Assembly (NCBI RefSeq): GCF_000820845.2
Contig: NZ_CBXV010000008.1
Coordinates: forward strand, 127,001-191,000
From: Pyrinomonas methylaliphatogenes
Lineage (GTDB): Bacteria; Acidobacteriota; Blastocatellia; Pyrinomonadales; Pyrinomonadaceae
Length of the DNA stretch: 64,000 bases
Direction of reading: 5' to 3'
This document shows positions 8,638-17,865 of the stretch, one piece after another. Below the pieces are notes generated by a model. The model ran no database searches and had not been told where the DNA came from. It worked only from the letters and a program-made list of their open reading frames with translations. The position numbers and the translations under genes were made by a program. Within the stretch, counting starts at the first letter, position 1; the number at the start of each line of letters is the position of its first letter.

Positions 8638-10989
8638 TCAATGGATCAACAGCGCGTCTCCCGGCTCTTCCACCGTCGCCGGACGATAGCTCAACCCATC
8701 GCCCGCGACGAACACTTCGACGACGCTTGCACCGTTCAAAGATCCCTGGATGATAGCTTCGCTGAGCGGATCTTCGACGTACTTCTGCAACGCGCGGCGC
8801 AGCGGCCTAGCGCCATAAGAACGATCCGTACAGGTCTTATTGACGATCCAGCGCTTGGCCTCATCGGTCAACCGGACCTCAAGCCCGCGCCGTCGCAAAG
8901 TCCGGTTCAACTGCTCAACCTGTAATCCGACGATCTCAAACAGCTCCTCATCGTGCAGCGGGTCGAAGATGATGATCTCGTCCAGGCGGTTGATGAATTC
9001 CGGATTGAAGGTCTGCCTGACCGCCGACATCACCATCTCCTCTATCTTCTCGCGCGTCGCCTCAGCCGAGGCTTGGAAACCGAGCGCGCCCCGCTTCTGG
9101 ATGAAGCGCGCGCCGATGTTCGACGTCATGATGATGATCGTATTCTTGAAATCGACCGTGTTGCCGAGCGAATCGGTCAAGATGCCATCCTCGAAGACCT
9201 GAAGCAGGATGTTGAAGATGTCCGGGTGGGCCTTCTCGATCTCGTCGAAAAGCACAACCGCATAGGGCGATCTTCTGATCCGCTCGGTCAACTGACCGCC
9301 CTCTTCATGGCCGACATATCCGGGCGGGCTGCCGATCAGTTTCGAGACGGCATGTTTCTCCATGAACTCCGACATATCGAAACGGATCATGGCCCGCTCG
9401 GAACCGAAGAGAAATTCGGCGAGCGAACGCGCGACCTCGGTCTTCCCGACGCCCGTCGGTCCTAGGAAGAGGAACGAGCCGACCGGTCGGTTCGGGTTCT
9501 TCAATCCGGCGCGCGAACGACGGATGGCGCGCGCCAACGCCGAAATGGCCGAACGCTGCGCGACGACGCGACGATGCAACTCCTCTTCGATGCGCAGTAG
9601 CTTCTGCGACTCCTCTTCCTTCAGCGACGTGATCGGGATGCCGGTCCAGCGGGCGATCACCTCTTCGACATCGTCTTTCGTCACCTCGACCGAAAGCAAC
9701 ATCTCATCTTCCTCGGCAAACGGGACGCCGAGATCGGCGAGGAAGATCGGTCCATCGTATGACAGGCGCTCGGCGCGTTCGCGACGCGCACGTAGCTTGA
9801 CGCGCGCTCCGGCCTCATCGATCACATCGATCGCCTTGTCGGGCAGGAATCTATCCGGAATATAACGGTTCGACTGATAAACGGCAGCTTCGAGCGCTTC
9901 GCGCGTGTACCGTACTTGATGGAAGGATTCGTATCGTTCGCGCAACCCTTCGAGTATCCGGATGGCCTCTTCTTCCGTCGGCGGCGGGACTTTGACGGCT
10001 TGGAAACGGCGCTCTAGCGAGCGATCGCGCTCGATCGACTTGCGAAATTCGGCTGGGGTCGTCGCGCCGATGCATTGGATTTCGCCGCGCGATAGCGCTG
10101 GTTTCAAGATGTTGGCAGCGTCGAGCGAGCCTTCGGCGCTGCCCGCGCCGACCAGCGTATGGAGCTCGTCGATGAAGACGATGTACTGCGGGTTTTCGAT
10201 CAGCTCTCGCATGATCTGCTTGAGCCGTTCTTCGAACTGGCCGCGATACTTCGTCCCGGCGACGATCAAGGAGAGATCGAGCGATAGGATGCGTTTGTTT
10301 TCGAGAAACGGCGGGACTTCGCCGCGCACGATCCGCTGCGCTAGCCCCTCGACGATCGCCGTCTTCCCAACGCCCGGTTCACCGATCAGGACCGGGTTGT
10401 TCTTCGTTCGGCGGCAAAGGATCTGGATGACGCGCTCGATTTCGGCTTCGCGCCCGACGAGCGGATCAAGCCGATCGTTCATCGCGTCTTCGGTCAGGTC
10501 GCGCGAAAACTCCGCTAGATGCGGTGTGTCCTTCTTCTGCGAAGTGCGCGGATCGACGCCGAGCGATCTGGCGATCTCCTCGCGCACGGCGCTGACGCGC
10601 AATCCGCGCTCGTGCAAGATCTCCGCCGCGAGCGAACGCTCTTCGCGCAACAATCCAAGCAACAGATGCTCCGTCCCGATGTGTTTGTGACCGAGCCTTT
10701 CCGACTCCTCGTGCGCGTAGACGAGCACCCGTTTGGTGTCGGGCGCCAGCGGCAGTTCGACGCTGGTGGAGATCTTCTCGCGTATCGTCGTCCGCGCTTC
10801 GATGTCGCGGCGGATCGCCTCAACCGACATCTGTGAGCGAGCGAGGAAACGCGATGTCAAGCTTTTGTCTTCGCGCAACAAACCCAAGAGCAGGTGTTCC
10901 GGTTCGATTGCGGGCGCACCGAACTGTGCGGCTTCGTAACGTGCAAAGAAGATGACCCGTCGCGCTTTTTCCGTGTAGCGTTCAAACAT
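8638..10989 (-). CDS. clpC: ATP-dependent Clp protease ATP-binding subunit, ClpC type with shortened middle domain
   Basis: This is a AAA+ unfoldase of 783 residues. Two N-terminal Clp_N repeats (1-145; [26 protein letters not shown]) are followed by the first AAA module (Walker A GEPGVGKT, Walker [10 protein letters not shown]) and the second ([19 protein letters not shown]). An ALGF tripeptide-type loop near residue 635 is the ClpP-docking signature, so it should feed ClpP. Between D1 ([12 protein letters not shown], ~393) and RWTGIP (~446) there are only ~50 residues. ClpC normally carries a longer coiled-coil/UVR middle domain that binds adaptors such as MecA or McsB, and that coiled coil is missing here. 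clpP is not in the window. A candidate promoter lies at 11067-11095. Confidence 0.93.
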   Translation of the reverse strand: MFERYTEKARRVIFFARYEAAQFGAPAIEPEHLLLGLLREDKSLTSRFLARSQMSVEAIRRDIEARTTIREKISTSVELPLAPDTKRVLVYAHEESERLGHKHIGTEHLLLGLLREERSLAAEILHERGLRVSAVREEIARSLGVDPRTSQKKDTPHLAEFSRDLTEDAMNDRLDPLVGREAEIERVIQILCRRTKNNPVLIGEPGVGKTAIVEGLAQRIVRGEVPPFLENKRILSLDLSLIVAGTKYRGQFEERLKQIMRELIENPQYIVFIDELHTLVGAGSAEGSLDAANILKPALSRGEIQCIGATTPAEFRKSIERDRSLERRFQAVKVPPPTEEEAIRILEGLRERYESFHQVRYTREALEAAVYQSNRYIPDRFLPDKAIDVIDEAGARVKLRARRERAERLSYDGPIFLADLGVPFAEEDEMLLSVEVTKDDVEEVIARWTGIPITSLKEEESQKLLRIEEELHRRVVAQRSAISALARAIRRSRAGLKNPNRPVGSFLFLGPTGVGKTEVARSLAEFLFGSERAMIRFDMSEFMEKHAVSKLIGSPPGYVGHEEGGQLTERIRRSPYAVVLFDEIEKAHPDIFNILLQVFEDGILTDSLGNTVDFKNTIIIMTSNIGARFIQKRGALGFQASAEATREKIEEMVMSAVRQTFNPEFINRLDEIIIFDPLHDEELFEIVGLQVEQLNRTLRRRGLEVRLTDEAKRWIVNKTCTDRSYGARPLRRALQKYVEDPLSEAIIQGSLNGASVVEVFVAGDGLSYRPATVEEPGDALLIH

Positions 10990-11066
10990 GAAACCTTACC
11001 GCCCAGATAAAGACACTCATCTCTTTCCGAGTGAAGGCGCGTCGCCTGTCGCGCTTTTGCCTGAAG

Positions 11067-11095
11067 ATTATAACCTAACAACGCATCTGCCGAAA
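11067..11095 (-). promoter_or_regulatory. Candidate clpC promoter
   Basis: A perfect -10 TATAAT (11072-11067) on the minus strand is preceded, after a 17-bp spacer, by TTTCGG (11095-11090), a poor -35. The predicted start is near 11060, about 70 nt before the clpC ATG. I see no CIRCE element or tandem CtsR-type heptads around it. Confidence 0.4.
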
Positions 11096-11146
11096 GAGGG
11101 AGGCGCAACCCGCGGGCGAAAGGCCATGGCGTCCGGCGCGAGCAAG

Positions 11147-11815
11147 TCAAAGCGGATCGCGCGCGCTCAACCGACCATCCTTCAACAAGAGCGCGCGATC
11201 GCATAACCGCGCCAAACTTTCGTTGTGCGTCGCGATGACGGCTGAGGTCCCATCCCGCCGACACAACTCGATGAGCAATTGCGCCACCTTTGAGGCCGTC
11301 TGCTCGTCAAGATTTCCCGTCGGCTCGTCTGCGAGCACAAGGCGCGGCCCGGTCACAAGCGCGCGCGCGATGGCGACGCGCTGCTGCTCGCCCCCGGAGA
11401 GATGGCCGATCGGATGCTCAGCGCGCGCATCCAAACCGATCTGCGCCAAAACTGCGCGCGCGCGCGCGAAGGCTTCGCGCTTCCGGCAACGGGCCACCAG
11501 AAGCGGCAGCGCGACGTTTTCAATGGCCGTCAGATCGAGCAACAGCCGATGCGATTGGAAGACAAAGGCGACGCGGGCGCGCGCCTGCTGATCGCCCAGT
11601 TCGATCGTCCCGGCGTCCGCTCTTTCGATCCCGCCGATCAGGTGAAGCAAGGTCGTCTTCCCGGCCCCTGAGGCGCCCATGATGGCGATCGTCTCGCCGA
11701 CACCGACCGAAAAGGAGACGCCGCGCAAGACTTCGATCCTCTCGCCCGAAGCGTTATGGAACACCTTCCACACGTCGCGCGCGCTGAGCGCGATCTTTCG
11801 CGTCATCTCATTCAT
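11147..11815 (-). CDS. lolD: Lipoprotein-releasing ABC transporter ATP-binding protein LolD
   Basis: The ATPase has 222 residues, with Walker A GASGAGKTT, Q-loop VFQSHRLL, signature LSGGEQQRVAIARAL, Walker B RLVLADEPTGNLD and switch histidine ATHN. The NLDEQT stretch is typical of the LolD/FtsE/MacB group. The start at 11815 gives an 8-nt ATGAATGA overlap with the permease gene. A second ATG nine bases downstream is possible. Together with the adjacent permease it should extract lipoproteins from the inner membrane towards the outer membrane. LolA and LolB are not in the window. Confidence 0.9.
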   Translation of the reverse strand: MNEMTRKIALSARDVWKVFHNASGERIEVLRGVSFSVGVGETIAIMGASGAGKTTLLHLIGGIERADAGTIELGDQQARARVAFVFQSHRLLLDLTAIENVALPLLVARCRKREAFARARAVLAQIGLDARAEHPIGHLSGGEQQRVAIARALVTGPRLVLADEPTGNLDEQTASKVAQLLIELCRRDGTSAVIATHNESLARLCDRALLLKDGRLSARDPL

Positions 11816-13025
11816 TGCGCAACACGGTCGCCGGAAGCACCGAAGCCGCCGCTCGCGCCGGCCCGATCGCCGCGCCAAGGCTGACGAGCAACGCGATGCA
11901 CGCCGTCAAGATCAGGTCTCGCGGGTGCGGATCGAAGGGAACGAAACTGAGCGAATAGACCTCTGCAGGCAAACGAACCAGCCTGAAGCGATTGCCCAAC
12001 GAGCACGCGATCAATCCAGCCACGATCCCAATGGCGGTGCCGAGCGCGCCGATGAGCCCGCCCTGGATGAGAAAGATCGAAACGATCTCGCCCGTGCGCG
12101 CTCCCATCGTTCGCAACACAGCGATATCGCCGCGCCGCTCGACCACCGTGAGCGAGAGCGCCGCAAAGACGTTGAGCGCCGCAACGCCGACGAGCAGGGC
12201 GATGAGCGCCGTCACGAGGCGTTTTTCGAGCGCCAACGCGGTAAAGAAAGGGCGATTCGCCTCCTGCCAATCGGTCAGCGAGAAACCCGGTCCGAGCGCC
12301 CGTTCGAGTCGCGTTTTGACGCGCGCGACGGCGAACGGATCTTCGACTTCAACGCTGATGATCGAGGGCGGTGTGGGCCACACGCTCGGATCTTCAAGCG
12401 CCGCGTAGCTCCAGATCGAATCGTACTCGAAAAGCCCCGAACGGAAGACGCCGACGATCCGCGCTTCGATCACCTGCGGTTCGACCTCTGATGCCCCTCC
12501 GCGCGCGACGATGAGCGAGACCTCATCGCCGACGCGCGCGCCGATCCGCTCGGCCACGCCGGCACCGATGACGATCGGGACGCGATGACCGCCGCCGTTT
12601 TCGACCAAAGGTTGAAGCGATCCTTCGCCGATCGATGGTTTGAGCTCTGCGATCGCGCGCTCGGATTCGATGTCGAGCGCCCGCAAGATGGTGTACGAAG
12701 TCGCCGCTGGACCATCGATCAAAGCTCCAACGTAAGCCGTCGCATATGCACCTTTGACGCCCGCCATCCGTTCAAGTCGCGCGACGATCGCGCGCCAATC
12801 GGCCAAAGGCCGCCCGTCGATTCGCGTGAGCGTGATGTGCGCCGTGCCTTGCAAGATCTTCGCCTGAACCTCATCGCGAAAGCCGTTGGCCAACGCGAGC
12901 GCGATCGTCAACGCGCACACGCCCAGAGCGATCCCGCCCGCCGCGACGCGCCCCAATAAACGCGCCGTGCGCCGCCCGTATGGCGCGCGCAGGTAGCGCA
13001 AAGCGAGGAAGACCTCATACGGCAT
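11808..13025 (-). CDS. lolC: Lipoprotein-releasing ABC transporter permease (LolC/LolE family)
   Basis: The 405-residue FtsX-superfamily permease starts with the LolC/E signature (MPYEVFLALRYLRA). One membrane helix follows (~20-45), then a large periplasmic domain (~45-265) and three C-terminal helices with FSLTDWQEANRPFF and LRTMGART. The ATG at 13025 is preferred over the longer frame because GGGAG precedes it at proper spacing and it matches the family N-terminus. Only one permease gene is present, so the transporter may be a homodimer, as in single-LolCE lineages. The stop overlaps lolD. Confidence 0.88.
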   Translation of the reverse strand: MPYEVFLALRYLRAPYGRRTARLLGRVAAGGIALGVCALTIALALANGFRDEVQAKILQGTAHITLTRIDGRPLADWRAIVARLERMAGVKGAYATAYVGALIDGPAATSYTILRALDIESERAIAELKPSIGEGSLQPLVENGGGHRVPIVIGAGVAERIGARVGDEVSLIVARGGASEVEPQVIEARIVGVFRSGLFEYDSIWSYAALEDPSVWPTPPSIISVEVEDPFAVARVKTRLERALGPGFSLTDWQEANRPFFTALALEKRLVTALIALLVGVAALNVFAALSLTVVERRGDIAVLRTMGARTGEIVSIFLIQGGLIGALGTAIGIVAGLIACSLGNRFRLVRLPAEVYSLSFVPFDPHPRDLILTACIALLVSLGAAIGPARAAASVLPATVLRNE

Positions 13026-13044
13026 CACAGCGACTCCCACTCCC

Positions 13045-13148
13045 CGCCACAAACTGCGGCTCGATGCTGCGAAGTTTAATTGAACTTGGATGCGACGTTC
13101 GCCCTCGACACAGCCGCCAAACCACGGCTCGACGCCTCGGAGCTTAAT
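13045..13148. repeat. Two imperfect direct repeats upstream of lolC
   Basis: Two related 34-36-nt copies lie 70 nt apart at 13045-13080 and 13115-13148. Both share CGCC-n-AAAC, then CGGCTCGA, and end in TTAAT. Each can form a small hairpin (CCGC/GCGG and GCCG/CGGC) with an A-rich CAAA loop. A similar hairpin occurs at 18703-18719. They may be degenerate dispersed extragenic repeats or paired regulatory sites. Confidence 0.45.
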
Positions 13149-13163
13149 CCCTGAAGCTGCGCA

Positions 13164-14744
13164 TCAGCGAACTCCGCCCTCGCGTTCCGGCAGAAGGCGC
13201 CAAAGCTGCGGATCATCCTGCGCCGCCAGATCATCGCGCGGGCGGATCTCGTAGATCGTCGCCGTCACGCGCCGAAAGCGAAATCGATCCTGTAAGGCGA
13301 CAAGAGCGCGCGTCTCCTCTTCTTGCCAACCGTAGCCTTTCCACAAGCGCGGATCCGTATCGACGAAAACGCGCTTGCCTGCGCGCAAGTATGAGTCGAT
13401 CACCTCAGGAAGGTTCGGGCCCGGCCATCCGCTACCGGTACCGATCACCTCCCACCTTCCCAATCCCACGCCACGCCAGAAGGTGACGCTGACGGTCTGC
13501 CCGCCAGCCATCACCACCGCATCCGGCGGCAAAAGCTCGAGACGCGCGCGATACTCGCGCGGAAGCGCGTGCGCCGCCAAAGCCGGTTTCGCTTGAATGT
13601 AGACGATCGAGCCGACGAGCGCAGTCGGGGCGGCGGCGATCGCCGCCGCCCGCCAGAACGCGCGCCATTCATCGCCCGAACGCCCCCTCATCTTCCGCCA
13701 AAGATAGTCGCCCGTTATCGGCACCAGCGCAGGCAACCCCGTCAACAGGTAACGACCATTGAGCACTACGCTATAGTGAAGGATCAAGATGAGATTGGCC
13801 CACAGACCGACGCATGCCGCGATCAACAGCGGAGACCAACCTCGCCTTCGCCACTCATCCTTGAAAGTCCACGGGATGAGCGAAAGGACGACCGGCGCGG
13901 CGATGAAGAAATAGAAGAGGAGTTGACGCATGTTCGATAACGAGATCGGATGGCGCGCCGATTCGGCGCGCGCCGTCTCCCACCAACCGAACCACCAAGC
14001 GCGATAGTCGCCGATGTTCAACCCGAACCACAGGGCGAAGGGGCCGAAGGCAAAGAGGACGAAGAGCAGACAAGCGAGCGCCGTCACCCCAAGGTCCTTC
14101 ATCCGCCACCTCCAACCGAAGGCGCATGGCATGAACACCAACCATGGGGCGTAGACGAGCGCCGCTTCGCGGACGTTCGCGCCGAGCCCGAGGAGCGCGG
14201 CGCCGATTAGGATCGAACTGGTGCGCGCGCGCTCCAATCCGCGCAGATGTATCGTCAAAGCGATGGCCAGAAGAAGGATCGCCGGGATCTCGGTCATCGC
14301 CTGCCCGCTGTAGATGATGTAGAACGGCGAAAGGGCGAGAAGGAGCGCGGCGAGCGTGGCCGCTTGAACCGATCGCGTCAACTCTCGCGCCAGCGCCCAA
14401 CTCGCGATGATGGCCAACGGACTTTGCGCGACGACTGCGTATTTGAAGAGCAGATAGGCCCTCTCCGGAGGCAGATCGAAGAGACCGTGCGCGATGCGCC
14501 AGAGCCCGTGATTGAAGAAGACGAAGAGCATCCGCCCGAGGAGCATCGACGAAGGCCGCCCTTCGAGCGCGAAGACGGTGTAATCGAGCGCATCCCAATC
14601 GCCCGCGAACGGATCGACGAAGATCAGAGCCAAGAGCAGAGATAACGCCGCAACGGGCATCCACCAGGCAAGCCCGGTTAGACGACGGCGCGTCGAATCG
14701 CTCTTCTCACCTGTGGCGCGCTCGCGCCTACTTTCGTTCGTCAT
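13164..14744 (-). CDS. Polytopic membrane glycosyltransferase-like protein (GT-C fold, GT39/ArnT-like)
   Basis: The 526-residue protein has about ten hydrophobic segments and a soluble C-terminal ~100 residues. The first periplasmic loop carries an acidic motif (FAGDWDALDY), the position where GT-C enzymes place catalytic carboxylates. An arginine-containing segment (ALEGRPSSMLLGRML) and a helix with YSGQAMTEIPAILLLA also follow the PMT/ArnT pattern. Such proteins transfer sugars from polyprenyl-phosphate donors to lipid or protein acceptors outside the cytoplasmic membrane. The acceptor cannot be told. The start overlaps the upstream regulator gene by 17 nt, so the two are co-transcribed. 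The ATG at 14744 is chosen over one 21 nt upstream. Confidence 0.7.
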   Translation of the reverse strand: MTNESRRERATGEKSDSTRRRLTGLAWWMPVAALSLLLALIFVDPFAGDWDALDYTVFALEGRPSSMLLGRMLFVFFNHGLWRIAHGLFDLPPERAYLLFKYAVVAQSPLAIIASWALARELTRSVQAATLAALLLALSPFYIIYSGQAMTEIPAILLLAIALTIHLRGLERARTSSILIGAALLGLGANVREAALVYAPWLVFMPCAFGWRWRMKDLGVTALACLLFVLFAFGPFALWFGLNIGDYRAWWFGWWETARAESARHPISLSNMRQLLFYFFIAAPVVLSLIPWTFKDEWRRRGWSPLLIAACVGLWANLILILHYSVVLNGRYLLTGLPALVPITGDYLWRKMRGRSGDEWRAFWRAAAIAAAPTALVGSIVYIQAKPALAAHALPREYRARLELLPPDAVVMAGGQTVSVTFWRGVGLGRWEVIGTGSGWPGPNLPEVIDSYLRAGKRVFVDTDPRLWKGYGWQEEETRALVALQDRFRFRRVTATIYEIRPRDDLAAQDDPQLWRLLPEREGGVR

Positions 14745-15570
14745 CTCGTGCGAGCGTGCGAACATCCTCCGCGCGTTTGACCATCGTCAAACGATTGCCG
14801 CGCTCATTGTATTCGACTTCATCCATGATGTTGGAGATCAGCAATACGCCGCGCCCGCTAGGTTTGAAAAGGTTGGCCGGATCGCGCGGATCTGGGATCT
14901 GTTGCCGATCGAAACCTTCGCCTTCGTCCTCGATCGTAAAACGCGCTTCGCGCGGCGTCAGTTCAGCGATGATGTGGACCATCTTTTGCGGATCGCTCTT
15001 ATTGCCGTGAATGATCGCATTGGCGATCGCTTCGTCCAAAGCGACGAAGAGGTTCGAACGCTCTGGGCGGATGATCCCAAGCTTGACGGCGCGTTCCAGC
15101 AAATATTGAAGGACGCCGCCCATCAAACTCAGATCGCTCGGAAGTTCGAACTCGATCCGCTCGCGCACGTAAGGCGTGACTTTGCGATCCTCGAGGAAGC
15201 GGAGCTTGTAGGCGAGCGTCTTTTCGACTATCTGACGCAACTCCTCGCGATCATAAGGGCGGCGCAGGTAGTTGGTCGCCCCCAGTCTGAAGGCTTCGAT
15301 GATGCTCGGCGGTTGCCCCTCTGAGGCGGAGACGACGACCGGCACGGGCAGGCCCTTCCGCTCCAACTCGCTGAGGATCTGCGCGCCGGCTTCCGCATCC
15401 TCAGTCAGATCGCTGATGATCAGGTCGAAATCTTCCAGATCATCACGCGCGAGCGCTTCCCGGCGATTTGACGTCGCGACGACATCATGCCCCAAATCTT
15501 CAAGCGCCCGTTCTAACGATTGACGGAGTTTGCCATCGCTTTCGACGATGAGAATACGCCTTCTTCCCAT
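14728..15570 (-). CDS. Response-regulator receiver fused to RsbW-type HATPase domain
   Basis: The protein has 280 residues. A receiver domain (~4-115) has phospho-acceptor D54 (DLIISDL), but the first acidic pair is ESD and the conserved lysine is an arginine (YLRRPYD), so switching may be altered. The C-terminal ~135-265 is a GHKL ATPase with N-box DEAIANAIIHGN, G1 DEGEGFD and G2 GRGVLLI. It has no dimerisation/phospho-histidine region, which resembles the anti-sigma serine kinases RsbW/SpoIIAB. It may link a phosphorelay to partner switching. No anti-anti-sigma gene is in the window. The ATG at 15570 directly precedes the receiver; in-frame codons upstream encode unconserved sequence. Confidence 0.82.
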   Translation of the reverse strand: MGRRRILIVESDGKLRQSLERALEDLGHDVVATSNRREALARDDLEDFDLIISDLTEDAEAGAQILSELERKGLPVPVVVSASEGQPPSIIEAFRLGATNYLRRPYDREELRQIVEKTLAYKLRFLEDRKVTPYVRERIEFELPSDLSLMGGVLQYLLERAVKLGIIRPERSNLFVALDEAIANAIIHGNKSDPQKMVHIIAELTPREARFTIEDEGEGFDRQQIPDPRDPANLFKPSGRGVLLISNIMDEVEYNERGNRLTMVKRAEDVRTLARDDERK

Positions 15571-15771
15571 CAAACGCGTATGCCTCGAAGTTAAAGTTTC
15601 CGATCGGAGAGGGGGCGTCGCCTTTACGCTATACGCGCAAGGGGGCTTTTCGGTTCGCATCATAACATCTAAAGCTCGCAAAAAGCCAACCTCAGCTCTC
15701 GCGTTGGAGGCGGTACCGCTTCCCTCTTTCTCCTCGACCGTCTATTTCTGCTAGACTGCCGATGTCTTCCG

Positions 15772-16521
15772 ATGTCTACGGTGACCGAAAGGGAAGTGTC
15801 GGAACGCACCTTGCGCGTTTACCGATTCGCCGATCTGCGACGGTATTCGCGCGGCGAAAGGTTGTTGATCTACGCCGCCGATCTGTTCTTCTACTGGCTG
15901 ATCCGCGCCATCGGCGCGACCGTGCGCTATCGGGTCGAAGGGTGGGAGAATTGGGAGGCGGCTTCGCGCGACGGCGGCGCGCCGATCTACGCCTTCTGGC
16001 ACAATCGGATCTTTCTGGCAACCCACTTCTGGCAACAGCGCGGCATCGTCGTCATGACATCGCAGAGCCGCGACGGCGAATACATCGCCCGTTTCATTCA
16101 GCGCTTCGGTTACGGCGCCGCCCGCGGGTCGAGCACGCGCGGCGGAGTCGGCGCGCTCGTCGAGATGGTTCGGCTTACGCGCCAAGGTATCCCGACGGCC
16201 TTCACCATCGACGGCCCGCGCGGGCCGCGCTATGTGGCCAAGATGGGCGCCGTCATGCTGGCCAAGAAGACCGGCCAACCGATCCTGCCTTTTACCATCG
16301 AGGCCGCGCATCACATCGAACTTTCGAGTTGGGATCGGTTTCAGATCCCATTGCCATGGACGCGCGCGACGGTGCGGATCGCGCCGCCCATTTACGTCCC
16401 CGCTGATGCAGATGATGCGCTGCTTGAGGCTAAACGAGCCGAATTACAACGCGCGCTCGACCGTCTTACGCGCGACAACGCGAGATCGTTGAAATGCGAA
16501 CCGAAGGGAGGAGGAAGATGA
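15772..16521 (+). CDS. DUF374 lysophospholipid acyltransferase-family protein
   Basis: The 249-residue protein has an N-terminal hydrophobic helix (~30-52) and DUF374 signatures: AFWHNRIF in place of the HxxxxD acyltransferase motif, then SRDGEYIARF, a GSSTRGG block and FTIDGPRGPR. Members act in lipid or lipid A-type acylation at the inner membrane, but the exact acceptor is unknown. Its end overlaps the M20 peptidase gene as ATGA, so the pair is translationally coupled. An alternative ATG at 15762 is out of frame. Confidence 0.82.
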   Translation: MSTVTEREVSERTLRVYRFADLRRYSRGERLLIYAADLFFYWLIRAIGATVRYRVEGWENWEAASRDGGAPIYAFWHNRIFLATHFWQQRGIVVMTSQSRDGEYIARFIQRFGYGAARGSSTRGGVGALVEMVRLTRQGIPTAFTIDGPRGPRYVAKMGAVMLAKKTGQPILPFTIEAAHHIELSSWDRFQIPLPWTRATVRIAPPIYVPADADDALLEAKRAELQRALDRLTRDNARSLKCEPKGGGR

Positions 16522-17666
16522 TCAATCTCGAGCGGATGAGACAGACTTTCCTCGATCTGGTCCAGATCGACAGCCATTCGCGCCATGAACGGCGCGTCGC
16601 CGAATATCTCAAACGGCGCTGCGAAGCGCTGGGCGCGGAAGTCGAGATAGACGATGCGGGCGAGAAGGTCGGCGGCGACACGGGCAATCTGATCGCGCGC
16701 TTTCGCGGCACAGTCCCCGATGCGCCGCCGTTCCTCTTCAGCTCGCACATGGACACGGTCACCCCCGGCGAGGGCATCCGTCCCATCGTCGAAGGCGACA
16801 TCATTCGCTCAGACGGGCGCACCATCCTCGGCAGCGATGACAAATCGGGCATCGCCATCATCCTCGAAACGATCCAAACGCTGCGCGAACGAGCGATCCC
16901 GCACCCGGACCTCGAAGTTGTCTTCTCTATCTGCGAAGAGATCGGGCTACTCGGAGCCAAACATCTCGACGAAAAGAGGCTCCGCGCGCGCCTCGGCATC
17001 GTCTTCGACGCCGAAGACCCGAACGAGATCTTCACGCGCGGTCCATCGGGCAACCACATAGAGTTCCGCATCCACGGTCTCGAGGCCCATGCCGGGATCG
17101 CGCCCGAACAGGGCATCTCGGCCATCAAAATCGCCGCCGAAGCGATCGCCGCCATGCGTCTCGGCAGGATCGATGAAGAGACGACCGCCAACATCGGCCA
17201 GATCGAAGGCGGACGCGCGACCAATATCATCCCGAATCTCGTCACGCTCAAGGGCGAGGCGCGCTCGCTCGACGAACGAAAGCTTGATGAGCAAACGCGC
17301 CACATGGTCGAATGCGTGCATCGCGCGGCAGAGCGTTACGAAGTCACGCTCGATGGTAAGACGATCCGCGCGCGCGTCGAAGAAACGATCGAGAGGAATT
17401 ATCCGGCGCTTAACGTTCCGGATGACGCACGACTGGTCCAGTTGATCAAACGCGCGGCGGAACGGCTCGGGCGCCAAGTCAAAACGGTCGCTTCGGGCGG
17501 CGGCTCGGACGCCAATTTCCTTAACGGCAAAGGCATCGAGTGCGTCGTCGTCGGAACGGGGATGCGCGCCATTCACACCGTCAACGAGTGGATCGACCTC
17601 AAAGATATGCGCGCGGCGGCTGAACTCGCCATCGAGGTCATCCGCTTGCACGTCGAGCGCAGTTGA
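16518..17666 (+). CDS. M20-family metallopeptidase (PepT-like)
   Basis: The protein has 382 residues. The start at 16518 follows an excellent GGGAGGAGG Shine-Dalgarno. M20 zinc-site signatures are visible: SSHMDTV (His, Asp), GSDDKSG (bridging Asp), SICEEIG (catalytic Glu-Glu), FDAEDPN and, near the C-terminus, the last histidine in RAIHTVNE. A dimerisation lid (~180-290) interrupts the catalytic domain. The pattern is closest to PepT-like enzymes, which are probable cytoplasmic aminotripeptidases or dipeptidases. No signal peptide is present. The substrate is not determinable. Confidence 0.88.
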   Translation: MINLERMRQTFLDLVQIDSHSRHERRVAEYLKRRCEALGAEVEIDDAGEKVGGDTGNLIARFRGTVPDAPPFLFSSHMDTVTPGEGIRPIVEGDIIRSDGRTILGSDDKSGIAIILETIQTLRERAIPHPDLEVVFSICEEIGLLGAKHLDEKRLRARLGIVFDAEDPNEIFTRGPSGNHIEFRIHGLEAHAGIAPEQGISAIKIAAEAIAAMRLGRIDEETTANIGQIEGGRATNIIPNLVTLKGEARSLDERKLDEQTRHMVECVHRAAERYEVTLDGKTIRARVEETIERNYPALNVPDDARLVQLIKRAAERLGRQVKTVASGGGSDANFLNGKGIECVVVGTGMRAIHTVNEWIDLKDMRAAAELAIEVIRLHVERS

Positions 17667-17865
17667 TGAGCCTCGATCCTTTCCGGATCCGCGATGACTA
17701 GAAGCCATCTCAACAATGGCAGAAGCTGAGGAGAACTGGGTCGGAAAAGGTTTTTATGAGATGTCTTCTAATCTCCGCTTCGCCGGCGCCATCTCAGCGA
17801 AAGATGAGCGGAAGCGGGGCTCTGGACCAGCAAAAGCGAGAAGCCTTTAGCGAAAGGCAAGCGAG

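Noticed and set aside
17716-17850. 44-codon open frame between the M20 peptidase and SDR genes
   Set aside because: No ribosome site, no recognisable features, and length is within chance expectation.
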